Source: Archaeoglobus sulfaticallidus PM70-1
Lineage (GTDB): Archaea > Halobacteriota > Archaeoglobi > Archaeoglobales > Archaeoglobaceae
NCBI RefSeq assembly: GCF_000385565.1
Contig: NC_021169.1
Span: 806,001-870,000 of the forward strand
Direction of reading: 5' to 3'
Length of the DNA: 64,000 bases
Shown: positions 16,703 to 25,972 of the stretch, one piece after another
Position numbering within the stretch: the stretch's first letter is position 1
Layout: each line of letters opens with the position of its first letter
The notes under the pieces: model-generated
Databases searched by the model: none
What the model was told of the DNA's origin: nothing
The model's input: the letters and a program-made list of their open reading frames with translations, nothing else
Position numbers and translations under genes: made by a program

Positions 16703-16775
16703 GGCCCGGACCGGGACTCGAACCCGGCTCCTGGGATCCACAGTCCCAGAGGATAGCCGCTACCCTACCCGGGCC
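16703..16775 (-). tRNA. tRNA-His (GTG)
   Basis: The minus strand folds into a full cloverleaf: acceptor GCCCGGG/TCCGGGC, D-arm, anticodon stem TGGGA/TCCCA with loop CTGTGGA (anticodon GTG), T-arm CCGGG-TTCGAGT-CCCGG. An extra G at 16775 (position -1) faces C73 at 16703, the identity pair of tRNA-His, so G-1 is encoded. No CCA is encoded and there is no intron. The integrase remnant follows its 3' end. Confidence 0.95.
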
Positions 16776-16881
16776 AGTCAGATAATATTACCCTACCACT
16801 TTCACGCCACTCGTAATAAATATTTTTTCGATGGGATTAATGCTTTTAATAACAACAATTAAGGCACAGCCACAAGTACTG

Positions 16882-18108
16882 CTAACCACCCAGCTCCTTA
16901 GACCACTTCTTCTCCCAGAACTCCCTGACGACCTCAAGACCAACCAGCTTCTCACCGCTCAGATATCTTATGCTCGCCCCTCCACCGGTTGAAACATGAC
17001 TCATCTTTTTGTCTAAGCCAACCATTCTCGCTGCGGTAGAGATATGTCCTCCACCAACCAGAGAGAACTCAGCCCTGGATACAGCCTTCAAAACCTCGAA
17101 TGTCCCCAGTGCGAACTTTTCATCTTCAAAAACACCTGCAGGACCATTTATTACAGCGATACTGTGTTTCGGAATCTCCTCAGACAGCATGGATATAGTC
17201 TCCACTCCGATGTCCATTATCCTTCCATCACCCCTGAATTCCTCAACACTGATGTCTTTTCTCTTGCCATCGATCTCGACACCAAAATCTTCTGGCAGGA
17301 TTATCTTATCCCTGTAGGCTTTGAGAGTTTTCAGCATCTCCTCATCATTTATTCCTTCCTTGTTCTCCTCAACAACCTTTTCATTCTCAGGACCAAGCTT
17401 TACTCCATCGAGCATTAAGAAGTAGTTAGCCACAACACCAGTCAGAACAACCTTACTTGCTATCCCCCTCTCGAGAACATTTTTCAGAACCTTAACCGAA
17501 TCCGATATCTTTGCACCACCCAGAATAAATATCTTATCTTTTTCGCTCCGTATTGCCTTTGACAGGGCCGCTACTTCCTTTTCAACAAGCCTCCCAACCA
17601 CAGAGGGTATGACTGGAGGAAAACCAACCAGCGAGGCCTGAGATCGATGTGATGCAGAGAAAGCATCGTTAACATAAAAATCAAAGAGAGGAGAGAGCCT
17701 TCTCACAATAAGGGACTTGGAATGCTCAATAGCATCTCTCTTGAGGGTTTCTTCAGCGTAAAATCTAACATTTTCCAGCAGGAGATAACCCGTATCCATC
17801 TCCTTTATCCTGTTAATCGCACAGCTCCCAAAAAGATCATCCACATAATCAACTTCCTTACCCAGAAGTCTCGAAAGAGTTTTTGCATGTGTCTCAAGGC
17901 TTGTAAAATCCTTTTTCCCTGCCCTGCTCTGATGTGCAAGTAGAACAACCCTGCAATCTTCCAGCTCTTTAAGCGTTGGAACATGACTCTCAAATCTTGT
18001 CGTATCGAGAATCGTTGAGTTCACAATCGGAGCGTTTATGTCAATCCTCATCAGAATTCTCTTGCCACTATAATCGATGTCATCAAGCGTGGGTAAACCT
18101 TCTATCAT
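16882..18108 (-). CDS. pgk: Phosphoglycerate kinase
   Basis: A 408-residue archaeal PGK: KRILMRIDINAPIVNSTI, LLAHQSRAGKKDF, YLLLENVRFYAEE, NDAFSASHRSQASLVGFP and the C-terminal nucleotide-binding GGGHISTAARMVG with STGGGASIRYLSG. It interconverts 1,3-bisphosphoglycerate and 3-phosphoglycerate with ADP/ATP; in an archaeon of this type the gluconeogenic direction is likely. Length is normal for archaeal enzymes. It is monocistronic, between tRNA-His and alba. Confidence 0.96.
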   Translation of the reverse strand: MIEGLPTLDDIDYSGKRILMRIDINAPIVNSTILDTTRFESHVPTLKELEDCRVVLLAHQSRAGKKDFTSLETHAKTLSRLLGKEVDYVDDLFGSCAINRIKEMDTGYLLLENVRFYAEETLKRDAIEHSKSLIVRRLSPLFDFYVNDAFSASHRSQASLVGFPPVIPSVVGRLVEKEVAALSKAIRSEKDKIFILGGAKISDSVKVLKNVLERGIASKVVLTGVVANYFLMLDGVKLGPENEKVVEENKEGINDEEMLKTLKAYRDKIILPEDFGVEIDGKRKDISVEEFRGDGRIMDIGVETISMLSEEIPKHSIAVINGPAGVFEDEKFALGTFEVLKAVSRAEFSLVGGGHISTAARMVGLDKKMSHVSTGGGASIRYLSGEKLVGLEVVREFWEKKWSKELGG

Positions 18109-18249
18109 CAGACTTACTTCAATGAGAAACTTAAAAAAATTTTGTTTTCCCCTTGCATTGAAATGAAAAACCTCAGGAATCCTAGCAGAAGTGGCAATAA
18201 ATAATAAAAACTAATATAAAAATTTCAAAATTAATTAATTTAACCAAAA

Positions 18250-18519
18250 TTACTTCTTAGCGAGAGTTATCTCAATAGCAGAGACATTAGCCTCTCCCTG
18301 CTCGCTCTCGACCTTTTCTGTGGAGATCTTTATGTCCTTGACATCCACATCTGGGAGGAATCTCTTTCTAACGATCTCTGCAACATCGACAGCCCTGCTT
18401 ATGGCCCTTCCTCTCGCCTTAACGGATACTTCCTCTACTCCGCTATTGAACTGGGTCAGTACTGCCAACACATAGTTCATAACCGGCTTATTTCCAACAA
18501 ACACTGCATTCTCAGCCAT
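18250..18519 (-). CDS. alba: Chromatin protein Alba
   Basis: An 89-residue Alba: [47 protein letters not shown] and a C-terminal IEITLAKK. The lysine in VGNKPVMNY corresponds to the DNA-contact residue regulated by acetylation in Alba proteins. It binds and compacts DNA, and also RNA, in the nucleoid. GAGGTGAG lies just before the ATG, consistent with strong expression. Confidence 0.95.
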   Translation of the reverse strand: MAENAVFVGNKPVMNYVLAVLTQFNSGVEEVSVKARGRAISRAVDVAEIVRKRFLPDVDVKDIKISTEKVESEQGEANVSAIEITLAKK

Positions 18520-18567
18520 CTTTTCTCACCTCTTGTTTTTTTGGTGTAATGTGAAGCATACCTAATG

Positions 18568-19596
18568 TTATATTAATTTTTCTTTAATCATTAATTCAGC
18601 ATTCAAGATACTGGCTCCTGCAGCACCTCTGACCGTGTTATGCCCGAGAACAAGATACTTAATCGCGCTGTCGTCTTTTCTTATTCGTCCAACCGTTATA
18701 CTCATGCCCCCGCCCTCATCTCTGTCGAGTCTTGGCTGTGGTCTATCCGGCTCATTTCTAACAATTATCAGCTTTTCTGGAGATGTTGGAAGATCCAGAG
18801 GCTTGAAGGATTCAAAAGCATCTACTACCTCTTCAACGCTCACATCTCTGTTGAACTCGGCCCATACAGATTCGAGATGTCCATCTATAACCGGGACTCT
18901 ATGGCATGATGCTGAAACTTTCAGATCTGCAAACCTTATCCTTTCGCCATCGAATTTTCCGAGTAGCTTTAGAGGCTCGGTTTCAACCTTCTCCTCCTCT
19001 CCCTTTATGAACGGTAATATGTTGTCCATTATCCCGAGCGACGGCACACCCGGGAAGCCAGCACCACTCAGTGCCTGCATCGTGGATACAATAACCTTCC
19101 TGAGACCGAGATCCATCAGGGGCTTCAAACTCAAAACAAGGACTATTGTTGTACAGTTTGGATTCGTAACTATGAACCCATCCCAGTTCCTGTTTCTCTT
19201 CTGAACCTCAACAAGACCCAGATGATCGGGATTGACTTCAGGAATTACAAGCGGGACATCTTCATCCATTCGGTATGCCGATGCGTTTGAGGCTATCACA
19301 AAACCAGCCTTCGCAAACTCAGGTTCAACCTTCTTGGCTATATCGCTCGGCAAAGCTGAGAAAACTATATCAGCATCGATAACTTTGGGATCCATCGGCT
19401 GCATCTCAAGATCCTTAACCTTCTCAGGAACATTGGCTGAAACAACCCAGTTCACCTCTTCGCCGTAAAACTTTCCAACCCTCTTCTCGGATGCTATTAA
19501 AGATGTTATTTCAAACCATTCATGATCGCTGAGCAGCTGAATGAACTTCTGCCCGACCATTCCAGTTGCACCGAGCACGGCGGCTTTTAGCTTCAT
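18568..19596 (-). CDS. asd: Aspartate-semialdehyde dehydrogenase
   Basis: A 342-residue archaeal-type Asd: [16 protein letters not shown] for NADP binding, [16 protein letters not shown] with the catalytic cysteine, [11 protein letters not shown], and [17 protein letters not shown] with the active-site histidine. It reduces aspartyl phosphate to aspartate semialdehyde for threonine, methionine and lysine synthesis. The gene stands alone between alba and the RaSEA gene. Confidence 0.95.
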   Translation of the reverse strand: MKLKAAVLGATGMVGQKFIQLLSDHEWFEITSLIASEKRVGKFYGEEVNWVVSANVPEKVKDLEMQPMDPKVIDADIVFSALPSDIAKKVEPEFAKAGFVIASNASAYRMDEDVPLVIPEVNPDHLGLVEVQKRNRNWDGFIVTNPNCTTIVLVLSLKPLMDLGLRKVIVSTMQALSGAGFPGVPSLGIMDNILPFIKGEEEKVETEPLKLLGKFDGERIRFADLKVSASCHRVPVIDGHLESVWAEFNRDVSVEEVVDAFESFKPLDLPTSPEKLIIVRNEPDRPQPRLDRDEGGGMSITVGRIRKDDSAIKYLVLGHNTVRGAAGASILNAELMIKEKLI

Positions 19597-19709
19597 GAGA
19601 TTCGCAATACAAAGAGGTTTTAAATATTTTTTTATCTTAAAGATTGTCTTCTTAAGCGGGCTGCTTAAACAGCTGGCTGGAAATCAACCACACAGCCAGA
19701 TACTACAGG

Positions 19710-20669
19710 CTACAGCTGCAAAGGCAGCCTTGCAATCCTCTCAATCAGCATGTAATCCTTCCATTCTTCAATGCAATCGCAGTAAAGATTCAGCACATCC
19801 CTGTTCTGTGTTAAAGAGAAATTTTTAATCGCTTTGACAACCTCCCCATCGCACTTGTAGCAGTTATGTGGCCCCCTAGCTTTCCCACCAGCTACCGGAT
19901 CACAGATAACTGGAGTGTCACCAGAATTTTTCAGAACATCCACAGCACTCCAGAGCCATGGAGGTCGAAAATATCCTTTATACCACAACCTCTCAACATA
20001 TGTCCCCTTCTGGATGTTGGTGGGGTTGATAGAGATTATATCCGCAAGTTTTTCACGATCCAGCAAGTTGATTGAATTCAACACATCATCTATAGCCTCT
20101 TTCTCAGACAGAAACGGCGGTTTTAGAAGTAGATAGGCCTTCACCGAAACACCGATGGATTTCAGGAAATCATGAGCCTCCGTATATTCCTCAAAACTGA
20201 AACCCTTGTTTATCAGCTCATTTCTAACAAAATCGTTTACACTCTCAAGCCCGATTCCCACTTCCATATATACCTCCGGATCAGCAGATCTGATGAACTC
20301 AGGCCTACTCTCCACAATGAGCTTTTCGATGCTGTATTCCTTGACCATCCCGTAGATTTTCTTTCTTATTTTCTGTGATGTCTCTCGTGGATCAAAAAAG
20401 CTTCCAGATGTGAATATCTTCAGAATTTTCGGGTTTCTTTTCTTTATCTCTTCTTCAACAAACTCAAGCTGTTTTTCAAGGTTTTTATCAGTAACATTTG
20501 CATCAGAATCTATGCTGTATCCGCACATCCTGCACGGATCTCTCTGTGCCCTATAACACCCCCTTGTCCTGAGTATAACCGTTATACAGTCCACTACCCT
20601 ATTCCTTTCCCAGAAGAGTTCCTTATCGGTCCATAAAGCTACAGGTTTGTTTAACATTACCAGCGCCAT
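19710..20669 (-). CDS. Archaeosine synthase radical SAM subunit RaSEA
   Basis: A 319-residue radical SAM protein with a wide cysteine motif (RGCYRAQRDPCRMCGY, CxxxxxxxCxxC), IFTSGSFFDPRETS, VESRPEFI, GIGLESVNDFVRNELINKGFSFEE and ISINPTNIQKGT. These match the TIGR01210/RaSEA family, which works with ArcS to turn a lysine adduct of preQ0 in tRNA (position 15) into archaeosine. The C-terminal CYKC...CDC cysteines are conserved in the family. It overlaps the upstream rhomboid gene by 13 bases. Confidence 0.88.
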   Translation of the reverse strand: MALVMLNKPVALWTDKELFWERNRVVDCITVILRTRGCYRAQRDPCRMCGYSIDSDANVTDKNLEKQLEFVEEEIKKRNPKILKIFTSGSFFDPRETSQKIRKKIYGMVKEYSIEKLIVESRPEFIRSADPEVYMEVGIGLESVNDFVRNELINKGFSFEEYTEAHDFLKSIGVSVKAYLLLKPPFLSEKEAIDDVLNSINLLDREKLADIISINPTNIQKGTYVERLWYKGYFRPPWLWSAVDVLKNSGDTPVICDPVAGGKARGPHNCYKCDGEVVKAIKNFSLTQNRDVLNLYCDCIEEWKDYMLIERIARLPLQL

Positions 20670-21517
20670 CTGTTTCTATATGCTTTAAACTTGTCGCCGT
20701 AATACAATCCAACCAGAAGTCCGGAAAGGTGGGCTATATGTGCCACTCCACTTATGCTGCTCAGTGGTAACATCAGCAGGTCATACAGGGCGAAGATCAC
20801 CAGGGCTACTCTTATACTCATAGGAATGAAGAAAAAGAACAGAACCCTTATTTCAGGTGCTATGATCGCCAGAGTACCCATAATACCATATATTGCCCCT
20901 GAAGATCCAAGAGCCCCAGCATAACTCCCAGACATTAAGGAGAATGCTAGATATCCGATATTTCCAGCTAACCCGGAGAGCAGAAAGATCTTGATGTAGT
21001 TTTTGCCTCCAACTCTCCTCTCCAGCTCAGTTCCAAAGAACAGCAGAACTATAGCGTTAACTAAGAAGTGGCCAAATTCAACATGGAAGAACATGCTGGT
21101 TATCAGCTGCCAAGGCATCTCGATGAACTTGTTTGGAAAGAGAGCAAGATACTGGAAAGAAGCCGGAAATAAGTTACCTATGAAGAACATTATCGTAATT
21201 ATTCCCAGAACTATGTTGTTATAGCCGTAAGCAGTTATTGCATTGAATTTGATTTTTGGTTTCTCAAAACCTCTGCCAACACCTCTACCAATCTTCTTCA
21301 CCGAAACCGAGTCCTTAATTGGGATCTTTACCTTTTTCTCCTTCTTAACCTTGACCGGAACATTCCAGTAAGCATCCCTGCCCTCACACTCATGCATCTC
21401 AGGTAGCCTATGCTCTGCACAGAATTTTCCCCCGCAGTATTTACATACGAAGGGCAAATACTCCTCTTTTCCGCAATAATCACATTTTGAGGTCACTTTT
21501 TTAAAGTTCGCTTCCAA
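20657..21517 (-). CDS. Rhomboid intramembrane protease with N-terminal AN1 zinc finger
   Basis: Residues 10-50 form an AN1-type zinc finger (CDYCGKEEYLPFVCKYCGGKFCAEHRLPEMHEC). After a basic linker, residues about 95-275 form a six-helix rhomboid domain with FFHVEFGHFLVNAI, catalytic serine in GALGSSGAIYGIMG and catalytic histidine in HIAHLSGLLVG. It cleaves within transmembrane helices; substrates unknown. The zinc finger probably guides cytoplasmic interactions. It is the first gene of a pair with RaSEA. Confidence 0.92.
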   Translation of the reverse strand: MEANFKKVTSKCDYCGKEEYLPFVCKYCGGKFCAEHRLPEMHECEGRDAYWNVPVKVKKEKKVKIPIKDSVSVKKIGRGVGRGFEKPKIKFNAITAYGYNNIVLGIITIMFFIGNLFPASFQYLALFPNKFIEMPWQLITSMFFHVEFGHFLVNAIVLLFFGTELERRVGGKNYIKIFLLSGLAGNIGYLAFSLMSGSYAGALGSSGAIYGIMGTLAIIAPEIRVLFFFFIPMSIRVALVIFALYDLLMLPLSSISGVAHIAHLSGLLVGLYYGDKFKAYRNRWRW

Positions 21518-21766
21518 TGTTATTAATTTTTTCTGTGTTTGGCTTGCTTATGTGAATATCGTTTTTAAATATCCTTTTTCCAGTTATAGCAGATCCCAAC
21601 CGATTCATAACTTATTTCCCTGAAAAGAAGCGAAAGCTGACCTACCTTTCTCAGAAGTAAGCCAGAGAAATTCAAAAGCAAATCAGCTCGCAGGAAGATA
21701 ACTATTAACCAAAGTGTTGTAAAAGGAGAAATCGGACATGTAGAAGAAACGGACATGTAGAAGTTA

Positions 21767-21863
21767 AGAGGCATCATTAGATGATTGTCCATCTAATAAC
21801 GGATAGTAACCCATCCTCAGTTAAAACTTCGGGATAAATCTCGAGATTTTAACCTTCGCCTTT
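21767..21863 (-). ncRNA. Structured RNA element, copy 1
   Basis: A 97-base element with a terminal stem (AGAGGC/GCCTTT on the plus strand) enclosing three helices: an 8-bp hairpin (ATTAGATG/CATCTAAT), a 6-bp hairpin that on the minus strand is GGATGG-GTTA-CTATCC, and an extended helix (GTTAAAA/TTTTAAC) capped by TCGAGA/TCCCGA. A paralogous copy at 26436-26552 shares the junction sequences GGCGAAGGTTAAA and TTTAACTGAG while the stems covary. Upstream on the minus strand is CCAAAGTGTTATATACTTTGA, also conserved in copy 2. The minus strand is therefore preferred. G-U wobble evidence on strand is mixed. Function unknown. Confidence 0.55.
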
Positions 21864-21876
21864 ATATAGCGGTCAA

Positions 21877-21890
21877 AGTATATAACACTT
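21877..21890 (-). promoter_or_regulatory. BRE/TATA promoter of RNA copy 1
   Basis: The minus strand reads AAAGTGTTATATAC, an AAAG BRE-like run followed by a TATA box, about 20 bases ahead of the first bases of the RNA element. The corresponding site in front of copy 2 is AAAAGAATTATATAG with the same flanks (CCAAA before, TTTGA after), so the promoter is shared between the copies. The spacing to the element is about 8 bases shorter here than in copy 2. Confidence 0.45.
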
Positions 21891-22620
21891 TGGTCAAAAC
21901 AGATCTATTGATAAAAATCACAAAGAGATTATGTTCAGGAAAGTCGAATTACTGGGAGTTGGCTCAAAATACGAATTCGAAACCCAGAATGGAGATAAAT
22001 TGCAATTGTATTTTTCCTACCAGGAAAAATTCAGCTCTACATTCCCGAAAAAGCCGTGAAAAGCCATGCATGGTGAACTTAACCGAAAATGCTTTTTGGC
22101 AGCCATTTTAACAGCTCTCATTGTAACGGCTATTGCTGGAAAATTTTTTGTCAGGAGCAATTATAGGAATTCGTTCATAGATCCTTTTCCTCAGGGATCG
22201 AAATTTGTGCTTCAACTGTTGCAAGTTATCCTGCTATTGCAATCTATGCTGAGCTTAGCGAAAGGGGAAGATTATGGCAATCTTCGGAGCTGTAAACTCC
22301 AAACTGGTTTGGGCAATCTGGCCAGAATACTGACAGCATCAACTCCGAAATATTGCCCAATTATCTTTTTGCAACACCTCTTCCACACCGTCTCCGTTTT
22401 TAGAGTATTGATACTAATTCCTCCAAGATTGTAGAGATTAATTTACTTAGGTCGTGAATTTCAATCTACTTTACAAATAGTGAAGTGTGTCACGGCAAAA
22501 ATCTTGTTGAAGTTACGCTTTGAGGATTTTTTGAATGTTATTATAAATTAAATTAGATAATAGATAGTTACATTTTTATACTTTGTATTATATGTATAAA
22601 TCACAAGAAGGTGGAATATT

Positions 22621-23781
22621 ATGGATGTTGAGGAATTAAAGAAACTTATTAGAGACGATTATGACGTTATTAGCGCAAGTGAAACGATTTCGAAGGTAAT
22701 TTCAATGTTGGGTGAGTCCAAACATGAAAGAGCCCTGTTGGTTGAAGAAGATGGCGAAATCATTGGGGTTGTAAGAGAAAAGGACCTAGTCAGGGGTAGC
22801 CTAATGACGAACCCTGATGAAACGAAAATCAAGAAGTTCGCTGCGAAAACTGGAATCGTTCGCCTTGATGAGCTAACACCAGATAAAGTGGCAAGAAGGT
22901 TTATAGAGGATTCCACACCCTTTGTTCCTATAAAGCTCAACGGAGGATTTGGAGTTATCCACATCAATGATTTTCTACAAAAAATAAAACAAGAATTTGA
23001 AAATGTTGAGATTGGGGATGTTATGAATCCAGAAGTTATAACTGTGAAAACGTACGATGGTATATCCAAGGCTCTGGCTACTATGAGAAATCATGGCATT
23101 AGCAGAGTTGTTGTAGTTGATGACGAAAATAAAGTTGTTGGAATCATTACTGGGAAGGATATAGTAGATAGGGTTGTGTCTCTGGGGAAAGACGATAGGC
23201 TTGGATATCTGAGCATGAAAGAAAAAGAAAAAACGCTTTCAATAGTGGTTGAGAGTATAATGAGTCGTCCGGTTATAACAGTTGAGAGAAATGATACGAT
23301 TGCCAAAGCTATTGGCCTGATGATTGAGAATGACATATCAAGCCTCGTGGTTACAAGGGGTAGTATTCCTGAGGGGGTAGTGGTAAAGAAAGATCTTCTA
23401 GAATATTACTTAAAGACGACCATTCCAAAAGAGTATGAAGTGCAGATCATCACGAAAGGTGTAGTTTTGGATGATTCTGAAATAGAAAAACTCTTAGACG
23501 AATTAAACAAGTTTTTGAGGAAGTTCAAGAGTTCTCTTGGGAAGGCCCATCTATTTGTTTATATAAAGAAACTCAGACTGTACTACAGAGAGATACCTCT
23601 CATTCACGTGATGATGAGGTTAAGAAGCGATCATGGAGTTTTTTTTGTTACTGGTGAAAGTTGGGGTGTGGAGTTTGCAGTCCATGCAACCTTGAATAAG
23701 CTCGAAAGACAGGTAATAAAGGATAAAGAGCTTTTACTCGATAAGAGAATGGTGCAAAGGCTTTACGAGGAAGTTCTTTGA
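22621..23781 (+). CDS. CBS-domain protein with C-terminal HPF-like region
   Basis: A 386-residue soluble protein. CBS motifs start near residues 10, 60-120 (degenerate), 140 (VEIGDVMNPEVITVKTYDGISKALATM) and 210 (VVESIMSRPVITVERNDTIAKAIGLM). The last 130 residues (EVQIITKGVVLDDSEIEKLLDEL, LFVYIKKL, MMRLRSDHGVFFVTGESWGVEFAVHATLNKLERQV) follow the strand-helix pattern of ribosome hibernation factors (S30AE/HPF type). CBS-containing ribosome hibernation factors have been reported in archaea, so a stress role on the ribosome is plausible but inferred. GAAGGTGG precedes the ATG. Confidence 0.75.
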   Translation: MDVEELKKLIRDDYDVISASETISKVISMLGESKHERALLVEEDGEIIGVVREKDLVRGSLMTNPDETKIKKFAAKTGIVRLDELTPDKVARRFIEDSTPFVPIKLNGGFGVIHINDFLQKIKQEFENVEIGDVMNPEVITVKTYDGISKALATMRNHGISRVVVVDDENKVVGIITGKDIVDRVVSLGKDDRLGYLSMKEKEKTLSIVVESIMSRPVITVERNDTIAKAIGLMIENDISSLVVTRGSIPEGVVVKKDLLEYYLKTTIPKEYEVQIITKGVVLDDSEIEKLLDELNKFLRKFKSSLGKAHLFVYIKKLRLYYREIPLIHVMMRLRSDHGVFFVTGESWGVEFAVHATLNKLERQVIKDKELLLDKRMVQRLYEEVL

Positions 23782-23967
23782 TAACAAGGCATCAATTTTC
23801 TAATATTTTTTTATCTACAGCCCTTAAAATGCGATTTGCAAATAATTGCTTGGAATAGTGGCTACTCAGCTGCGTAGAGTGAAATCTCAGGATACTCTTC
23901 AACTCCCATAGCCATCTTGGAGAGGGAAATTATCATATTAATGTCATGCCATTAAAAGATGAGTTTG

Positions 23968-24030
23968 TTGTTAAAAAAAGCTGAGGTAGGACTTGAGCTC
24001 ACTTGGGTAAACTGACGCCTTATCATCTAG
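23968..24030 (-). pseudogene. tRNA-like remnant
   Basis: On the minus strand the segment contains CTCAAGTCCTACCTCAGC, resembling a T-loop and acceptor 3' half, and upstream ATCTAGATGATAAGGCGTC, resembling a D-arm to anticodon-stem segment. The T-stem has one mismatch and the anticodon stem has a bulge, so a functional tRNA is not expected. It lies between the CBS gene and acs. Low certainty. Confidence 0.2.
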
Positions 24031-24043
24031 ATAATTTGTTTAT

Positions 24044-25972
24044 TTATTTTGCCCCCTTAACATCCTTAATCTTCTCAACAACCGTAATATCTTCAAGGGT
24101 TGTGATATCTCCTATTTCCTCGCCCTTCTCGATAGCAAGTAGAATCCTACGCACTATCTTTCCACTTCTCGTTTTTGGTAGCTGTTCGACGAAGTATATC
24201 TCTTCAGGCACAGCTATTGCACCTATCTCGTTTCTAACATGCGTTTTAAGGTCTTTTTCAAGTTCGACGCTCGGCTCGTAGCCCGTCTTAAGGACAACAA
24301 AGGCTACTGGCACTTGACCTTTGATCTCGTGGGGCTTACCGATTACAGCTGCTTCGCTTACAGCTTCATGAGATATGAGCGCACCTTCGATTTCAGCACT
24401 CCCAAGCCTGTGACCGCTGACCTTCAGAACCTCATCGATCCTTCCTATTATCCAGTAGTATCCGTCTCCATCCTTCCTTGCTCCATCCCCAGTATAGTAA
24501 ATGAGTTCGCCTGAGTCATTTGACCGCCAGTACTGTTTGGCAAATCTTTCTGGTTCACCCCACAGATTTCTGAACATTGCTGGCCACGGATTCGTTATCA
24601 CGAGCTCTCCGCTATCTGCTGGATTTCCTTTCTCATCGCGTATATCCACTAAAATTCCTGGGAAGGGCAGAGTTACAGAACCGGGCTTGAGCTTGGTAAC
24701 TCCAGGCAAAGGGGCTATTACGACCATGCCTGTTTCTGTCTGCCACCATGTGTCAATGACGGGGCAGTGTTCATTTCCTACATTCTTGTAGTACCACTTC
24801 CAAGCCTCCGGATCTATCGTTTCACCGACTGTTCCAAGCAGACGCAACGAGGATAGATCGTGTTTCTCCAGCCACTCCTCGCCGAGCTTCATGAAGTAGC
24901 GTATTGCAGTGGGGGCGGTATAGAAAACGGTCACACCATACTGCTCAATAATGCTCCACCACCTGTCCGGCTGAGGATAGTCAGGGGCACCTTCGTAAAT
25001 TAAAATGGTCGCACCGTTGCTAAGAGGTCCATAGACAACATAACTGTGGCCAGTAATCCAGCCTATGTCAGCAGTGCACCAGAATATGTCTCTATCCTTC
25101 AAATCGAAAACCCACTTCGTCGTGATGTGGGTGCCAACGTTGTAACCTCCATGAACGTGAAGAACGCCCTTGGGTTTGCCTGTTGTTCCCGACGTATATA
25201 GGATGAACAACGGATGTTCGCTGTCAAGAGCTTTGCACTCACATTTGTCGGGAACCTTTTGCAAATCATGCCACCAGATATCTCTTCCATCGACCATGCT
25301 CACATCATTGCCGATCCTCTCAAGCACAACAACGCTCTCAACGTTGCAATCCTCCAGAGCTTTGTCAACGATGCGCTTAGTCTCAATAACCTTGCCCCTT
25401 CTGTAGTAACCATCCATTGTAACGACTACTTTAGCATTAGCATCGTTTATCCTGTCTCTCAGGGCTGTCGAGGAGAAACCTCCAAAAACCACATTATGAA
25501 TCGCACCAATTCTGGCGCATGCAAGCATCGCAATCAGCAACTCTGGCACCATCCCCATGTAGATTGTGACTACATCTTGCTCCTTAACTCCAAGCGTTCT
25601 GAGGGCGTTGGCAAACCTGCAAACTCTCCGGTAGAGCTCGTGGTAAGTTATCCTTTCTTTCTCATTTTCAGGTTCTCCCTGCCATATTATTGCTGTTTTG
25701 TCTCCTTTTGACTCTATATGCCTGTCCAGGCAGTTGTGGGTTATGTTGATCTTCCCACCAACATACCATCTATAAAATGGAGCATTGCTGTCATCAAGCA
25801 CGTCCTCATATGGCTCAAACCACTCAATATCGCTCTTTGCTACTTCATCCCAAAGTGTAAGGTAATCCTGAGCCATCTCGTAAATCCTTTCATTGTTAAC
25901 CCATGCATGCCTTCTGGTTTCTTCTGATGGCTCATATATCTCGCCTTGGGAAAATTCTTTTGAATTGTTCAT
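24044..25972 (-). CDS. acs: Acetyl-CoA synthetase, AMP-forming
   Basis: A 642-residue ANL-superfamily enzyme with full Acs features: the N-terminal WFEPYEDVLDDSNAPFYRWYVGGKIN, FILYTSGTTGKPKGVLHVHGGY (P-loop), DTWWQTETGM, YYTGDGARKDGDGYYWIIGRIDEVLKVSGHRL (hinge) and PKTRSGKIVRRIL, whose lysine is the acetylation site of the family. It activates acetate (or propionate) with ATP to acetyl-CoA, AMP and PPi. GGTGA precedes the ATG. It is not in an operon. Confidence 0.95.
   Translation of the reverse strand: MNNSKEFSQGEIYEPSEETRRHAWVNNERIYEMAQDYLTLWDEVAKSDIEWFEPYEDVLDDSNAPFYRWYVGGKINITHNCLDRHIESKGDKTAIIWQGEPENEKERITYHELYRRVCRFANALRTLGVKEQDVVTIYMGMVPELLIAMLACARIGAIHNVVFGGFSSTALRDRINDANAKVVVTMDGYYRRGKVIETKRIVDKALEDCNVESVVVLERIGNDVSMVDGRDIWWHDLQKVPDKCECKALDSEHPLFILYTSGTTGKPKGVLHVHGGYNVGTHITTKWVFDLKDRDIFWCTADIGWITGHSYVVYGPLSNGATILIYEGAPDYPQPDRWWSIIEQYGVTVFYTAPTAIRYFMKLGEEWLEKHDLSSLRLLGTVGETIDPEAWKWYYKNVGNEHCPVIDTWWQTETGMVVIAPLPGVTKLKPGSVTLPFPGILVDIRDEKGNPADSGELVITNPWPAMFRNLWGEPERFAKQYWRSNDSGELIYYTGDGARKDGDGYYWIIGRIDEVLKVSGHRLGSAEIEGALISHEAVSEAAVIGKPHEIKGQVPVAFVVLKTGYEPSVELEKDLKTHVRNEIGAIAVPEEIYFVEQLPKTRSGKIVRRILLAIEKGEEIGDITTLEDITVVEKIKDVKGAK

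Larger units (their letters stand above)
21518..22620 (+). other. 1.1-kb gene-poor region
   Basis: Contains the structured RNA element at 21767-21863 and a pair of 13-base direct repeats (GGACATGTAGAAG) at about 21734 and 21751. From 21890 to 22430 there are only short open frames; one (from about 22084) has a hydrophobic AAILTALIVTAIAGKFF stretch that could be the debris of a membrane protein, but no family can be named. The last 60 bases carry the promoter region of the CBS gene. Confidence 0.5.

Noticed and set aside
22066-22434. 122-codon frame with a hydrophobic segment in the 21.5-22.6 kb gap
   Set aside because: Only about 20 residues look membrane-like; the rest has no family resemblance, so it is at most debris of a lost gene.
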